This document shows positions 34,787-46,134 of a stretch of DNA of 64,000 nt, piece by piece. Source of the DNA: [Phialemoniopsis] sp. UDSM-2020. Taxonomy: Eukaryota > Ascomycota > Sordariomycetes > Thyridiales > Thyridiaceae. Every line of letters begins with the position of its first letter. Position 1 is the stretch's first letter. Location of the stretch: positions 2,852,001-2,916,000 of the forward strand of contig JAEILZ010000008.1 of the NCBI GenBank assembly GCA_018873225.1, written 5' to 3'. The notes beneath the pieces are model-generated. The model was not told the DNA's origin. It made no database searches and worked only from the letters and a program-made list of their open reading frames with translations. Both the position numbers and the translations under genes were made by a program.

Positions 34787-35806
34787 GATTGAGACTAGGT
34801 GCGGGGGCGGTTTTGGAGTCTGATACCAGGCAAAGGGAATCGAGGTCGACAGTAGGAAACCATGAGATTGACACCATTCAAGTGGTCACTATAAGTTTAC
34901 TCTCTAATGAATATCCTTCAATTGCAAGAGCAATCTGACCTCCATCATGCTTTATTTTTGTCCTCTATGACCCGTCCGTGCAGAACTCTATCTACTTATG
35001 TTGCATCCACTGTCGCAGCCGATGCTATATTGGTGGAGATAGATCTATCTAAATGGAGGTTACGACCATCTTTTGCCCTACCGGTACTATCTGTCCCGCA
35101 GATGCAGGACTGCGGCACCAATGACAGTAGCCGATACGTTGCTGCTATCCCTGGGGTCGCAATCTGCCGGGCGCCTACGACCCTGGGCTTACCTGGCCCC
35201 CATTTACCGCTTACCCTCGACCAGTCCTCGCGTCGGCTCATTAATATGACGCAAAGCTTATCCGTTACCGATGGAAAATAAAGGTATCACTAAGACGACC
35301 GTATCCAGTGGTGATTTGGAACGGAAATGCTGGTCGGGTATCAACATGCATGTGTCGCACGAAGAGCAGAGTCGAGGGGATGAGAGCTTCCTCGGAGTCA
35401 AGGTATCACAGTGCCATTGGAGAGTACGAGGTTTGCTTGATGCAAAGACCTCGGTAGAAAAGGTGTAGACATTGCGGTCCACTACTCGCTGATTTCACAA
35501 CTGACAAAAATTCAATATTGACACTGACCAAATGTAGGGATATTCTAATCCACACTGCGGGGCGTAATAAAAGACCATACAGTCTTTAGCGGGACTGGAC
35601 TTGTGAAGAGTTGAACCGTTCGTTTGCGAGATCGAGTCGGTCCAAACAATGCCGCTCACAAAGGCAAAAGTATTGAACTGGGGCACTTCTTGAGGGTAGC
35701 ATGTCAGGATTCCTGTGTCCGTATCGATGGAACACTTTGCCTACAGGAAGGTATTCACATCCACATCCGTCCAGTCGAAACAACCTGTATTCCTCTCCCG
35801 TTTCCC
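34787..35806. other. Intergenic region, no gene seen
   Basis: About 1 kb between the membrane-protein gene and the phosphoribosyltransferase relic. Only short open frames occur, with no motifs. A possible remnant of the relic's downstream sequence cannot be traced here. Confidence 0.35.
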
Positions 35807-36229
35807 TTATGTGGCACCAAAAACCAGCCAGCTTTGGACAGGAATTCCACCAAAGCCATTCTGACACAAAAGCTGCCTTCCACTATGAGCAGGAAGCTCG
35901 GCTACAACCATGGTGTTGATCTCTTTCACTCCAATACCGCATTCGACAAGTAATTGCAGCACTGCCAACAACGTCTTTCCCATAGCTAGGACAGCATCCA
36001 CCACCACTACCGACGCACCCTTGGCGGTCATCCCACGGTTCAACACAACAGCATCGTCAATAACAGCGCATATCTCAACTGCATCTCCGTGTAACGACAT
36101 TCCTATCACTTCCCGCAGGCCCAATTCTCCAGATCTCAAGTTGTCTTCGCCATAGTTGAAGACAGGGATCTTCATGGCTCCACTGAATAGGTTACATTCT
36201 GGTGATTGAACCCCTGCTAACACTGTCAT
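35807..36229 (-). pseudogene. Uracil phosphoribosyltransferase-like fragment, probable relic
   Basis: An open stretch of 140 codons ends at a TGA near 35807. It contains VVVVDAVLAMGKTLLAVLQLL, which resembles the PRPP-binding loop of type I phosphoribosyltransferases, normally hydrophobic-D-x-x-[LI]-A-T-G-x-[ST]. Here Met replaces the usual Thr. The flanking strands (VEICAVIDDAVVLNRG, INTMVVAEL) fit the same fold, and FNYGEDNLRSGELG precedes them. No complete N-terminal half is found upstream. A different frame just 5' (about 36240-36285) reads DKIDVVLRLPQRR and then stops, suggesting a frameshifted remnant. Complete family members are about 210 residues or longer. The identification is tentative. 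Confidence 0.4.
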
Positions 36230-36695
36230 GGGCGTGCTTAGCGCCTTTGGGGGAGACGCAGGACAACATCAATCTTGTCAAACGAAGTGCTCAACGATCA
36301 CACTTTTCTCGAGAGCTAATCACACTCACAGGGTGTAGAAAATTGGCTTGCTTGAATGTCCTTGATAACATGAGCCTTGCATGCGTCCGCGATGTGTTGG
36401 AACTGACTTGAAGTACTGTAATCGAGACGTAATTGGATGCCGGACAATTCGACTAACCCGGGAGCGAGAGCGAATACGGGAGCGAATGCAATCTCCACAT
36501 CTCGTACGCACTCGGTTTCCCTCTCTGCTTCACTTCCCCTCTTGATCCATCCCGTACCTTTCTCCTGACGCCACAAAGCTTTTTTCAACCTCTTCCATAC
36601 TCAGATCGAGCCTTTTGAGCTGCCCTGTGAGACATTGGCAGAAACATCGAAGCCTCCAGCCTCTCCCACGTCTCGTAGTGGTCGATTCCCACACC
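36230..36695. other. Upstream region of the P450 gene
   Basis: About 465 bp. It is CT-rich toward the P450 start (36520-36600) and holds no supportable gene apart from possible relic sequence near 36240-36285. Confidence 0.4.
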
Positions 36696-38268
36696 ATGGA
36701 CTACCTGTCCCTCGCCCGATGGCAATCAGCAGTACTGCGTCTTGTGGTCACCTTCAGCTTCATCGTCATCGCGAGGCACGTAGGCCTAATCATATACAAC
36801 CTTTATTTCCACCCCTTGAGACACATTCCCGGGCCAAAGTCATGGATCGCCTTTCCTATCATCCCAATCTCCTGCAAGGTCCGGGGAAGCTCAGACTTCC
36901 GCATTCGCGATTTGCATGCAAAGTACGGGGAGGTGGTGCGACTGGGTGCGAACGAAGTTAGCTTTATCGACCCAAACGCGTGGAAGGATATCTATGGCCA
37001 TGGCCATGCCGACTTTCCGAAGTACTATCCGGCTGGGGTCAAAATGGATCATCGATCGATTGTCTCTTCGAACGCCAGGGATCATTTTCGATACCGGCGA
37101 GCTATGCTGCCGGCCTTCTCGGATAAGGCTCTGCTCCAGCAAGAGCCTCTTATTACAGTATATGTCAATCTACTTATCCAGAAGTTGCATGAGGTCGCGA
37201 AAAAAGGCGAACCGACCAACATGGTCCGATGGTACAATCTGACGACGTTCGACTTGATCGCTGATCTGGCATTCGGAGAATCACTCAACGGCCTGAGCGA
37301 TGGCAAATCCAATGCATGGCTCGACAATATCCGCAAGTTGATGGAAAACGCACCCCTATTCATTCTCATGGGAACATCGGCTCTTTTCGGTGCAATTTTC
37401 AATCTGTTGCTGGGTGCACAGATCAAGAAGTCCAAAGAGGCTCACATGAAAGGAGTCAAGGAGCTCTGCGAGGGTCGCATTCACCACAGGAAGCAGCCTG
37501 ACCGGGGAGACTTTATGGATTACATGATGCGATCTCGGGGACAGACCCACGAGATGACTGACGACGAACTCGTGGTGAACTCTGACTTGATGATGATTGC
37601 CGGCTCAGAGACTACCGCCACCCTTCTCAGTGGGACAACATACCACTTGCTGAGGAATCCCGAGATATTGAAGAATGTCACCCAGGAAGTCCGAAACGCA
37701 TTCAGATCCGAGGACGAGATCACCTTCAACGAGGCCAGGTCGAGGCTGCCTTACATGATGGCTTGTCTCGAAGAGGGCCTTCGACTCTTCCCTCCGATTC
37801 CGCTAGCACTTGCAAGGTCCGTACCCGAGGGTGCGCCCGTTCAGATTTGTGGCATCACTATACCCCCCAAGGTAAGATTCTAATGAAAGTCTAATACGTG
37901 AAAGGGTGCTAACTTCACCTCAGACCATTGTCGGAGTTCATCACCTCTCAGCGTATCACTCTGAACTGAACTTTCACAAGGCCAAAGAGTACAAGCCCGA
38001 GCGCTGGCTCCCGGAAAGCATCAAGGACCCCGGCTCGCCTTTCTACAACGACCGTCGCGATGTGCACAAACCTTTCAGCTTCGGGCCCAGAGATTGCATC
38101 GGACGCAACCTAGCCTACCACGAGATGCGCTTTATCTTGGCCAAGATCTTGTACAACTTTGACTTGAGCCTAGACGCTAGCTGCGCGGAGTGGGTATCAA
38201 ACCAGCGGATCGTGGCATTGTGGGAGAAGCCACCACTGCAAGTGCATGTCAAGGCTAGATCCTCTTAA
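36696..38268 (+). CDS. Cytochrome P450 monooxygenase
   Basis: Predicted 506 residues in two exons, 36696-37871 and 37924-38268, with a 52-bp GTAAGA...CTCAG intron (PPK|TIVGVHH). The N-terminal membrane anchor (LRLVVTFSFIVIARHVGLII) and hinge FHPLRHIPGPKSW are typical of microsomal fungal P450s. The oxygen-binding I-helix is AGSETTATLL, the K-helix ExxR is EGLR in CLEEGLRLFPP, and the haem loop FSFGPRDCIGRNLA holds the Cys ligand. All key parts are present, so it should be active. The style resembles the isotrichodermin C-15 hydroxylase/CYP65-like group; substrate unknown. The start is the Met at 36696; an in-frame open extension upstream has no anchor-like sequence. No secondary-metabolite backbone gene is adjacent. 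Confidence 0.9.
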
Positions 38269-38672
38269 GGCATACAAAATATGCTGCTCAGGCGGGACTT
38301 GGCAATGACCTCTGTAGGGTCAATTCCCACGGCAGTGCAATACAACGATTTCGCACACTAGATCGAAGACATGTATCGCAGGTTCAATTTTGGTTGGCGC
38401 ACACAAGAACGACTACTTCGTCGAGCTGAAAGGTGTTCAAGGACAGCCAGTTGAATGTATTTGACGTGCTGCATACAGTAGATAATAGAATGTATATGCA
38501 AAAACCCAATAAAGCTGTCCCTGCTGTGCACAACTGCCTCGGTCGTATTTGAAGACAATTAGAGAGATCATCCTCTTTTTACAGTATCTTTTCAGATACT
38601 ACAAGACCCTTGAGCTGAAGTCAGTCACATGCGCTTGTCCCGCCTTTGGTGGAAAACGTACCTGTGACACAT
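38269..38672. other. Convergent 3' intergenic region
   Basis: About 400 bp between the P450 and the small secreted peptide gene, which converge. Nothing recognised. Confidence 0.4.
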
Positions 38673-38906
38673 CTAGCACTTGTAGATCTGGGTTGCGCAG
38701 CCGCCAGCGGGGTTGCAGAACCAGCAAAGCTTCTTGTGGTTGCTGCACTTTCCGCAGTCGCGCTTGCTCAGCGTGTTCTCCTCGACAAAGCGGGAGACGA
38801 GGTCGTTGACGACGGCGATGTCGAACTCGGCGGGCTCGGGCTCGGGGGCGGGAGCGGCGGCAACGAGGGCGGCAAGGGCGCCGACGATGAAGAAAGTGGC
38901 CTTCAT
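38673..38906 (-). CDS. Small secreted Cys-rich peptide precursor with Kex2 site
   Basis: A 77-residue precursor in a single exon. It has a classic signal peptide (ATFFIVGALAALVAAAPA, cleavage near residue 18), then an acidic Pro/Glu-rich propeptide and a dibasic Lys48-Arg49 site matching Kex2 processing. The mature part would be 28 residues with six cysteines in the order C-x2-C-x6-C-x2-C-x5-C-x6-C, lysine-rich at its start and ending in Cys. The organisation matches small secreted Cys-rich peptides of fungi (effector candidates, antimicrobial peptides or signals). No named family was recognised and no activity should be assumed. A TATA box lies about 120 bp upstream. Confidence 0.75.
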   Translation of the reverse strand: MKATFFIVGALAALVAAAPAPEPEPAEFDIAVVNDLVSRFVEENTLSKRDCGKCSNHKKLCWFCNPAGGCATQIYKC

Positions 38907-40807
38907 ATTGATGGGTTTAAGAATTGGTCTTGGAGACTAGAAGAGGTGTTTGGCTTGAGTTGTCTGAGGGCTGGTGAGGAGAGAAGAGTGACTGAGGCAT
39001 AGGATGGCGGTTCATGCCGACGACTTTATACTTTGAAGACCAGCGCAGTCTTTCCACAATCTCATTCCATCAACGTTGATCAACAATTCCACCTGCTCGT
39101 CCGTGAAGGATTCTCAGGGGCTATCCCATAGCTCCTAGCTTTTCCCCTCACTCATCATGTCATGGACGCTGAGTCGGGAAGTAAAAGGTCTCTATGACTG
39201 CATGGATCAAATAGGCTGAATGCACCAGAAGAAGGCCGAAGATGCGATGCAACTCTGTCTCAAGCCTCATTGTTCTGCGGTGGCGCGCTCGAGGCCGCGG
39301 ATCGATGCTCTCAAGAGGCGCCTGATGACGGATGGTCATACGGGCGTGCCGCCTGGTATGGTCCGCGTAGGTGATCTCATCGGATATTCCAGCCGAAGGA
39401 TCATCGTGGGAAGACGAGAATGGCGCTTGTTTTCGAGCGGCTGCCGCCTTTACCTAAGTCGAGCGGCTGGACATACTTGTTACTTCCGTGTCGAGTCACA
39501 TCGAGACCTGGCGCAGGCTCGGCTAGAAAGCTGTGCCGCGAAAATGCAGAGGCAGCCAAGCGCTTGAGAGGAGTGCACATAGATTAATTGACAAGTCAGT
39601 TCGCTTATGTCAAAACGATATCTATATTTCGACCACAAATGTCATGCTTAGTAGATAATCTAGTGTTGAAACATGCAACCGTTTAAGGATTCTCAGCGGC
39701 TGACGGCCCCATTGACAATTCTCGAATTGAGGAATGCATGCGAGATCTTGCAAGCCAAGAGTTTGCAAGCTTAAACTTTATAGAGTTGCTTTCGAAGTGG
39801 AACATGCATCCTGAAGCTTCAATTCAATTCGCGGTGTCGGAAACAGATTCCTGGGCCAGACGTGGCTATTCCGGAGCACGCGGGAAACCCCAGACCACAG
39901 CGGGTCCGGCTCGTCGCGTATGCATATGCCAATCGGGTTCATAACCAGTCCGCGGATCCTTCCGAGCTGGCGTATTGTGGAGGTGGCATTGCTGCTGAAG
40001 CCAAGGCGATGTGGTCGGCGGATGGCCTCCGTGTCTAGATGCGATGCCAGTATCGAATGACCCCATCTGTCCATCAGGGAAGGATGGTCGTTCGACCACA
40101 GCAAAGGATGAGCTAGCCTAGGAGGAAGAACATAGTCACCCAGTGACAAGTCCTTCCCTTAGGGGCCAGTGTCGGTCTCCAGGCCGGGGACGTAGAGATG
40201 GCGGTGACCGCACTCCTTCCGAGTTGAAGTCAACTCTTTGCACGTCTTGTCCATTACCCGGTTCATGTCTGTTTGAGCGGGCAAGGAGCCTGGCCAGGTA
40301 CGACAAGTCAAGTGGGTGGCAGAGTAGCCCACGGTTTTTTCGTTATGTGTACCTCAACTACTAACTGATCAGCCGGGATTATCCCACTACCCAAGCGTGA
40401 CTGATTTCTTTTGTCTGCTAGTAATTTGAGTACATATTTGTCAGAAACCGGAAACCTTTTCGACACACACTTGCCAGTACAAACCTACTTGAGCATCGAA
40501 AATACTTGGTCCTTTTTCGACCGGGTTGGTTTTTACCCGGGGGAATAGATCCTTGAGATACAAAAATAGCAAGCCAGATTCATGACGTTGGGATTTGCTG
40601 GGGAGGACATTTATCCCGAGGCACAGCCTCGGTACCTGGATTCGTGGATCCTTCACCACCAAAGTTTTGAAGACTTCCTTCAACCTCTGTCTCAAAGACC
40701 CATGAGCGTAGTGCTGCACAAACGCAAACAAAGACCAAGCCTGGATTGCGGAAGGACTGGCGATGGGCTACATTACTCATTACCTCATGATAACTATGGG
40801 TTTGACT
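38907..40807. other. 1.9-kb intergenic region, no gene seen
   Basis: Open frames are short and unsupported. Near 40378-40393 there is a 16-mer shared with the foldback at 32372-32431. Around 40523-40546 a GGTTGGTTTTTACCC hairpin-like sequence occurs. Otherwise nothing is recognised. Confidence 0.4.
39024..39030 (-). promoter_or_regulatory. TATA box of the small peptide gene
   Basis: TATAAAG on the minus strand, about 118 bp upstream of the ATG at 38906. Confidence 0.5.
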
Positions 40808-42073
40808 CTACCTTCCCGCGCCTACGGGAAACAGGGACCGCTCCCGCTCTTTGTTTCGTTCTTTCTGCGCTTGGTGCTCTGCACGGAGCTTCTCCAGCTC
40901 CGCTCTCCATTCCAAGTAAAGAGGATCAGATAGGAGACTATCAGGAGCTTTCCTAGGTCGCCATACACCTTTCTTCTTAGGGGCCTTGTACAGCGAATCG
41001 GCCACATACGACTTGATCTCAACTTCCCTCGATGGCTTCTTGTCCATCGACTTGCCTACCCGACCAGATTGGATCTGTTCTACACGGCCCGACATCGTTG
41101 CACTCTCTTCAGATTGCCCAGGCGCATCACTGAGAAGCGACTGTTCGAAGTCTCCCGTCTGAAGCAAGATGCCCTGCAACAGCCTCGATATGGAGGGATA
41201 GCTGCCCAGCTCGGCATGATCCAAGAGTTTGCCTCGCCACAGCTCTTCTCGCACCTTTCCAGCGTCGGCACCCCTCTCCAGCAGAATCCGTATCGTCTCA
41301 TCGCGCCCGTATCTTGCAGCCATATGCAGCGGCGTTCGTTGAAAGTTGTCGACCGGGTCGACTTCCGCCCCGCGCCAGATCAGCTCCTCCAAAAGGTCTG
41401 TTGCCCCCGCGGCGGCCGCCAAGTGAAGCGGGGTGCACCCCTGCGCGTCCCTGGCCTCGAGCAGCCACCGGACCTGCTCCAGCGCCGCCTGCTCGGCCCG
41501 GGCAGACGTCCCGACGCGCGCCGTGCGGTTGAAGCACTCGTCGAGCAGGAGCAGGGCCAGGTCCGGCGCCGGCCCGCGCAGCGCCTCGTGTACGGCGCTG
41601 CTGCTGCACTTGGCCGAGTACCGCGTGGTGTAGCGCACCTCTACGCCCGCGCCGAGAAGCGAGATGAGCATCTCGCGCTTGCCCAGCAGTGCGGTGCGGC
41701 ACAGCGCCTCGTGCACGGTTCTGGGCGGGGATCCCCATGAGCGGCGCCAGGGGTGGGCTTGCAGGATCTCCTTCAGAATGCGGCGATCCTGCTTCTCGAC
41801 CTCGTCTGGCCGGAGGGCGGTCGGGGAGTACGCAGAGGAGGGGCCGGGCTGGTAGGTTGGAGGTGGCGAGTTACTGCGTATGATTCGCGGGGAGGTGCTG
41901 GGTGCGAGGGGCGGTAGCACCCTGTGCTCTTCGGAGGTTGAAGTATCAGTATCAGGGAGGGGAGCGGCCGCGCCAAGTCTTGTGTCCAGATCGGGAGAGG
42001 ATGGAGAGCCAGAGGACGAGTAGGGGGGTGGCTCCTCGCCCGGGGGAGCGATATTGCTTTCGTTGCCCGCCAT
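40808..42073 (-). CDS. Ankyrin-repeat protein with N-terminal PY motif
   Basis: Intronless, 421 residues from the Met at 42073 (MAGNESNIAPP); the frame is open further upstream but only with a TTG start. The N-terminus is Pro/Ser-rich and disordered, with PPPY (residues 15-18) and a second PPPTY, possible WW-domain binding sites. Degenerate repeats follow (TVHEALCRTALLGKREMLISLL, AVHEALRGPAPDLALLLL), then two clear ankyrin repeats (GCTPLHLAAAAGATDLLEEL, RTPLHMAARYGRDETIRILL). The C-terminus is basic and helical (WRAELEKLRAEHQAQKERNKERE), likely a coiled coil. The order resembles an uncharacterised conserved family of filamentous fungi. The role is probably adaptor-like, and no catalytic motif is seen. 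GC-rich codons here generate long antisense open frames. Confidence 0.8.
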   Translation of the reverse strand: MAGNESNIAPPGEEPPPYSSSGSPSSPDLDTRLGAAAPLPDTDTSTSEEHRVLPPLAPSTSPRIIRSNSPPPTYQPGPSSAYSPTALRPDEVEKQDRRILKEILQAHPWRRSWGSPPRTVHEALCRTALLGKREMLISLLGAGVEVRYTTRYSAKCSSSAVHEALRGPAPDLALLLLDECFNRTARVGTSARAEQAALEQVRWLLEARDAQGCTPLHLAAAAGATDLLEELIWRGAEVDPVDNFQRTPLHMAARYGRDETIRILLERGADAGKVREELWRGKLLDHAELGSYPSISRLLQGILLQTGDFEQSLLSDAPGQSEESATMSGRVEQIQSGRVGKSMDKKPSREVEIKSYVADSLYKAPKKKGVWRPRKAPDSLLSDPLYLEWRAELEKLRAEHQAQKERNKERERSLFPVGAGR

Positions 42074-43124
42074 TCTGTGTCCCTGCAATCCTGCAATCGG
42101 CACGTCGGCAAACAACCGACCTGATTTGGGAGATAACCCGCGGCCAAAGCAGACCGACGATGCAACGTATCCTACGTCTCAAACTATCGCACAAGGCCAG
42201 TGTAGACCGGGAATATCGCCCATGCACCCTTCTCGAAAGCGCGAGAGGGTATCAATTCATTTGATAATATATGTAGTGATTACTCGAGATGCACTGAAGA
42301 TGGCTGAGATGACCACATGATCTCGTAGATTGGCTTCGCCCGCTTTTGCCAAGGTGGCGACGCCTTGGCATCCCACTTCCTGATTGGCGGCATCTCTTGG
42401 CCTAAGAGGAGAAGCTTTTCTCCTACAACTGCCCAGGCATTTAAGCTTCAAAGAACCTGTCAAGTCGTCGTGATACCGACTGGGCATTGCTGGGCACGAT
42501 GGGAGTGCAAAGATTTACTACCGATAACGGAAAGGCGAGCAGGGGCGATACCGCCGACAGACCATGCCTTGGAAATGGCAACCAGCATTAATTGAGTGTG
42601 ACCCCAGTTGCAGAGCGCATAGCCTATCCAAGAAGGGCAGCTCCTTCACATTGATCGACAACAGTGGTGCTTTTCGTATCTTGGCCTCCCCGCAGAGACC
42701 CCCGTCTTGGAACAGGAAATGCCACCTTGCAGCATGCTATGTTCTGGCTTGGTGGCTTGTTGTTGGCTATTCTACTACTATCAGAGGATATGGAGGTTTT
42801 CCTCCTGCAGCTCACAGACGATTAGAAGCACTTGGCAGCTTCCTATCTTGACTAGAGTTGTCTGTGAGACAGTCCAAAAGATGATCAAAAGGCCCGTATC
42901 GGGCGTCGTTGGAGTAGGGTTACAGGCCCATGATAAGGTCGTTGAACCATAGTACAGGGTCTCACGGCCAAGCTTTCTGTACTATGTGCTGCATGCGGGT
43001 TGCGACAGGTCCTACTTAAGTGAAGCTTTGTCCAGCATGTGCTTGCCTCCACGTTCCCCAGAAAGCGCCCAACCCATCACCGTCATTGTGCGTGTGCGGA
43101 ACAGTCCAAGTTGCAACAGGCCCA
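42074..43124. other. Divergent intergenic region, no gene seen
   Basis: About 1 kb between the leftward ankyrin gene and the rightward OPT transporter. No TATA box or repeated operator was found by eye. Confidence 0.4.
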
Positions 43125-45820
43125 ATGTCTGCAAACCGTTTTCCAGGCCAAAACGGCCTGGAGCCGCTTAGCGGTAATCCCGAGGACGCTTTCCTCACGG
43201 GCCATTCAACCGGGATCGAGGCACTATCCGAGTTGGGAGTGCGCGACATCCGTGCCGAGCAGCGGAAGAAGCCTGAACCTGAGCGTCAGACTCCGACGGA
43301 GGACACCCCGATGGATGAGAAGCGAGCTGACAACATCAATGATGAAATCAACCGGGTGCCTGATGATGAGGAGACCATCATGCCGATAGGCAAGGGCATG
43401 ACGGCACAAGAGAAGGTCGAAAATATGGAAGAGATTGCGTTGTATGCCCTGCACGTTGATGATGACCCTTCTCTCAACCCTTGGACCTTCAGAACGTGGG
43501 CATTGGGCATTGGGCTCTCGGCCTTCTCTGCGACTCTAGCCACGATCTACCAATTCAAGCCTCAGGGCATCACGCTCTCTGCCACCTTTCTCTGTGTCAT
43601 TAGCTACGTACTTGCCTTGGTCCTTGAGCACATCCCGAAGATTGGCGTTCTTCGATGGCTCAACCCTCACCCCTTCAATGCAAAGGAGCACGCAGCTATT
43701 CTCATCATGTCATCGACGGCCGCCCATTCTGCTCTGGCAGTTGAAGTCATTGCAGTTCAGCGGCTTTGGTACGACAAGACTCCCAACGCTGGGGTTTGCA
43801 TCTTCCTCATCCTTGCGTCTCAGCTACTTGGTTACGGCATCGCTGGACTTATGCGCAAGATTCTGGTCTATCCGACTAAGGTAATACATCATCTTCTTGA
43901 TTTCAAACCCCCGATGCTAACCTAGCTAGTTCGTCTATCCCGCCAACCTGCCAATTATGTCGCTGCTTGAGACCCTTCACCGGAAGAAAACGGACACTAA
44001 GCCGCAACTGAAAGTGTTCTACTGGGCTTTTGGCCTGATATTCGTCTGGGAATTCTTTCCGGAGTATATCATGCCTATTCTCACTGCGGTGAATGTATTT
44101 TGCCTTGCGAACAGGAATAGCAGTAGGTTATATATCCCGTCGTTGAGCGCATGTTTTGCTAATATCAAGTCCCAGTGCTCTTTACGTATCTCTTTGGAGG
44201 TGGTAATGGCAACGAAGGCTTGGGCTTCGGCGCCTTGTGCCTCGACTTCCAGTATATTGGCAGTTCCTCACTTTACTTGCCCCCTCTTACTCAACTCAAC
44301 TATTTCATCGGCTACATCCTCAACATTGTCGTCTTCATGGCCATCTACTATGGCAACATCTGGAGGGCGCGAGACTTCCCTTTCTTGTCGCAGCTTCTTT
44401 TCACTGAAGCGTCCAACTCGACGTCATACCAGACCTTCAACCAGTCCACCATTCTCGACCCCCATGGCCAAGTCAATGAAACGCTCCTGATGCAGGAGGG
44501 TGTACCGTATATGGCTTCGACCTTTGCCTCATATGTGCTGACACAGAACCTGGCTATCACTGCAACTATCACTCACTTGCTTCTGTACAACTGGGACGAC
44601 TTGAAGAGTGCGTGGTCCTTCATGGCGCCGCAGAATCTCAAGAAGTTGTTGAGCCTCGACGCGTACAAGTTCTGGAGATCCTGGACCACTCGTGAATATA
44701 CTACGGAGGAGCTCGAAGCCATGGATCCTCATTATCGACTAATGATCAACTACAAAGACGTGCCTGACTGGTTCTACGGACTGATACTACTCGTTTCGGG
44801 CGTTGTGGGTCTGATATGCATCTACCAGGCAGACTCGGGCATGGCCTGGTGGGCGTTCATCATCTCGAACCTTCTGGCAGGCGTCTTCGTTTTGTTTACA
44901 GGTGCACAGTATGGATTAACCGGCTTCAAGGTACCTGTGCAGCCCATCATCCAGATGATTGGCGCCTATGTTGAGCCGGGTAGGCCGCTGACCAACATGT
45001 ACTTCACGCTGTTTGGATACAACAGCGTCATCCAAGGCCTGATGCTTCTGCAAGACCTCAAGCTCGGACAGTACGCGAAGCTGAGCCCTCGCTGTACGTT
45101 GACGATGCAACTGGTCGGGACGATTGTCGGAGCATTGATCAACTACTTTGTCATGATCTCCGTGACTGACGCGCAGCGAGAGATCTTGCTTTCAATTCAA
45201 GGTACCCACATTTGGAGCGGCGCAGTAAGTTTCATGATATCTCTACATCGTGCGCCGGGGACTTAGTCGCTGATACTTAACAGGCTCTTCAATCCTTCAA
45301 CACCCAAGCCATCACCTGGTAAGAACTACTCTGTAGAGCTAGACCACAGCTTTAGGTGCTAACATTCCACGTTCCTAGGGGCGGACTGGCCAAATACCTG
45401 TACTCCTCGGGCAGTAGATATCAATGGGTTCCTCTCGGTCTAGTTATTGGCTTCGTTGCACCTCTGCCTCTCTACGCAGCGCACCGCTTCTTCCCGAAAC
45501 TCAAGCTGGACCGCCTCAACGTATCCATCATCGCCTGGCACGTCGGTTTCCTGGTCACCGGCATCAACAGCGCCGTACTCAGCGCTTTTGCCGTAGCTTT
45601 TTGGTCCCAGTACTACCTCCGGCGATGGAAGCCCGAATGGTTCCTCAAGTTCAACTATGTTTTGTGCGCGGGGCTTGACGGCGGAACGCAGGTCCTGGTG
45701 TTCATCCTTACTTTTGCGCTATTTGGCGCGAGTGGCAAGGCCGTTCCGTTTCCGTCCTACTGGGGCAACAATGCCAATGGAAACCTCGACTACTGCAAGG
45801 TTGACCCGGGCAACGGATAA
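43125..45820 (+). CDS. Oligopeptide transporter (OPT family)
   Basis: Predicted 824 residues in five exons: 43125-43880, 43930-44122, 44176-45224, 45284-45318 and 45379-45820. Introns are 49-60 bp with GTAATA/GTAGGT/GTAAGT/GTAAGA donors. The third exon may instead start at 44170, adding two residues. OPT proteins are proton-coupled importers of tetra- and pentapeptides or glutathione at the plasma membrane. Features seen: acidic N-terminal tail, NPWTFRTWALGIGLSAFSATLATIYQF (in part), NPHPFNAKEHAAILIM, TYLFGGGNGNEGLGF, RARDFPFLSQLLF, PTK|FVYPANLPIMSL, and the C-terminal YWGNNANGNLDYCK. About 14-16 hydrophobic helices are visible. Length is normal for the family. The small 35-bp exon is required to keep frame (ALQSFNTQAITW|GGLAKYL). 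Confidence 0.88.
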
Positions 45821-46134
45821 CTTGGGGCGGTCAGATACATATAGTTCAGTAGGTGCAAAGGGATTCTGTCATTTGGGTAGCCTGGGATGTATTGGTTTTC
45901 TCATGTCTCTGGCAAAGATCTTTTTTTCTTTTGGACGTTCGAATATTGAGAACAGTTCTCTCGGGCCATAACGTAGCAGCAATTGCATGTGCCTTTATTC
46001 AAATACTATATGTACTTTTCAGCCCACTGTGTTGAACAGGAACTCATCAAAGACATTTGATATGTAGCGAATGTCCCGGCTTGCCATAGCATGAGGTGAT
46101 CCGGATCTTTTTGAATTTGCCCATTATGAGCTTT
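45821..46134. other. Convergent 3' intergenic region
   Basis: About 310 bp, AT-rich toward its middle. It is the 3' region of both the OPT gene and the double-psi beta-barrel gene. Nothing else is seen. Confidence 0.4.

Noticed and set aside
35495..35867. Short open frames downstream of the phosphoribosyltransferase relic, considered as its C-terminus
   Set aside because: They lie in different frames and show no residues expected of the family.
39220..39567. 115-codon open frame on the plus strand
   Set aside because: No motif, no signal peptide, and no support from splice sites around it.
41069..41740. 223-codon open frame antisense to the ankyrin gene
   Set aside because: Generated by GC-rich codons on the coding strand; no motif.
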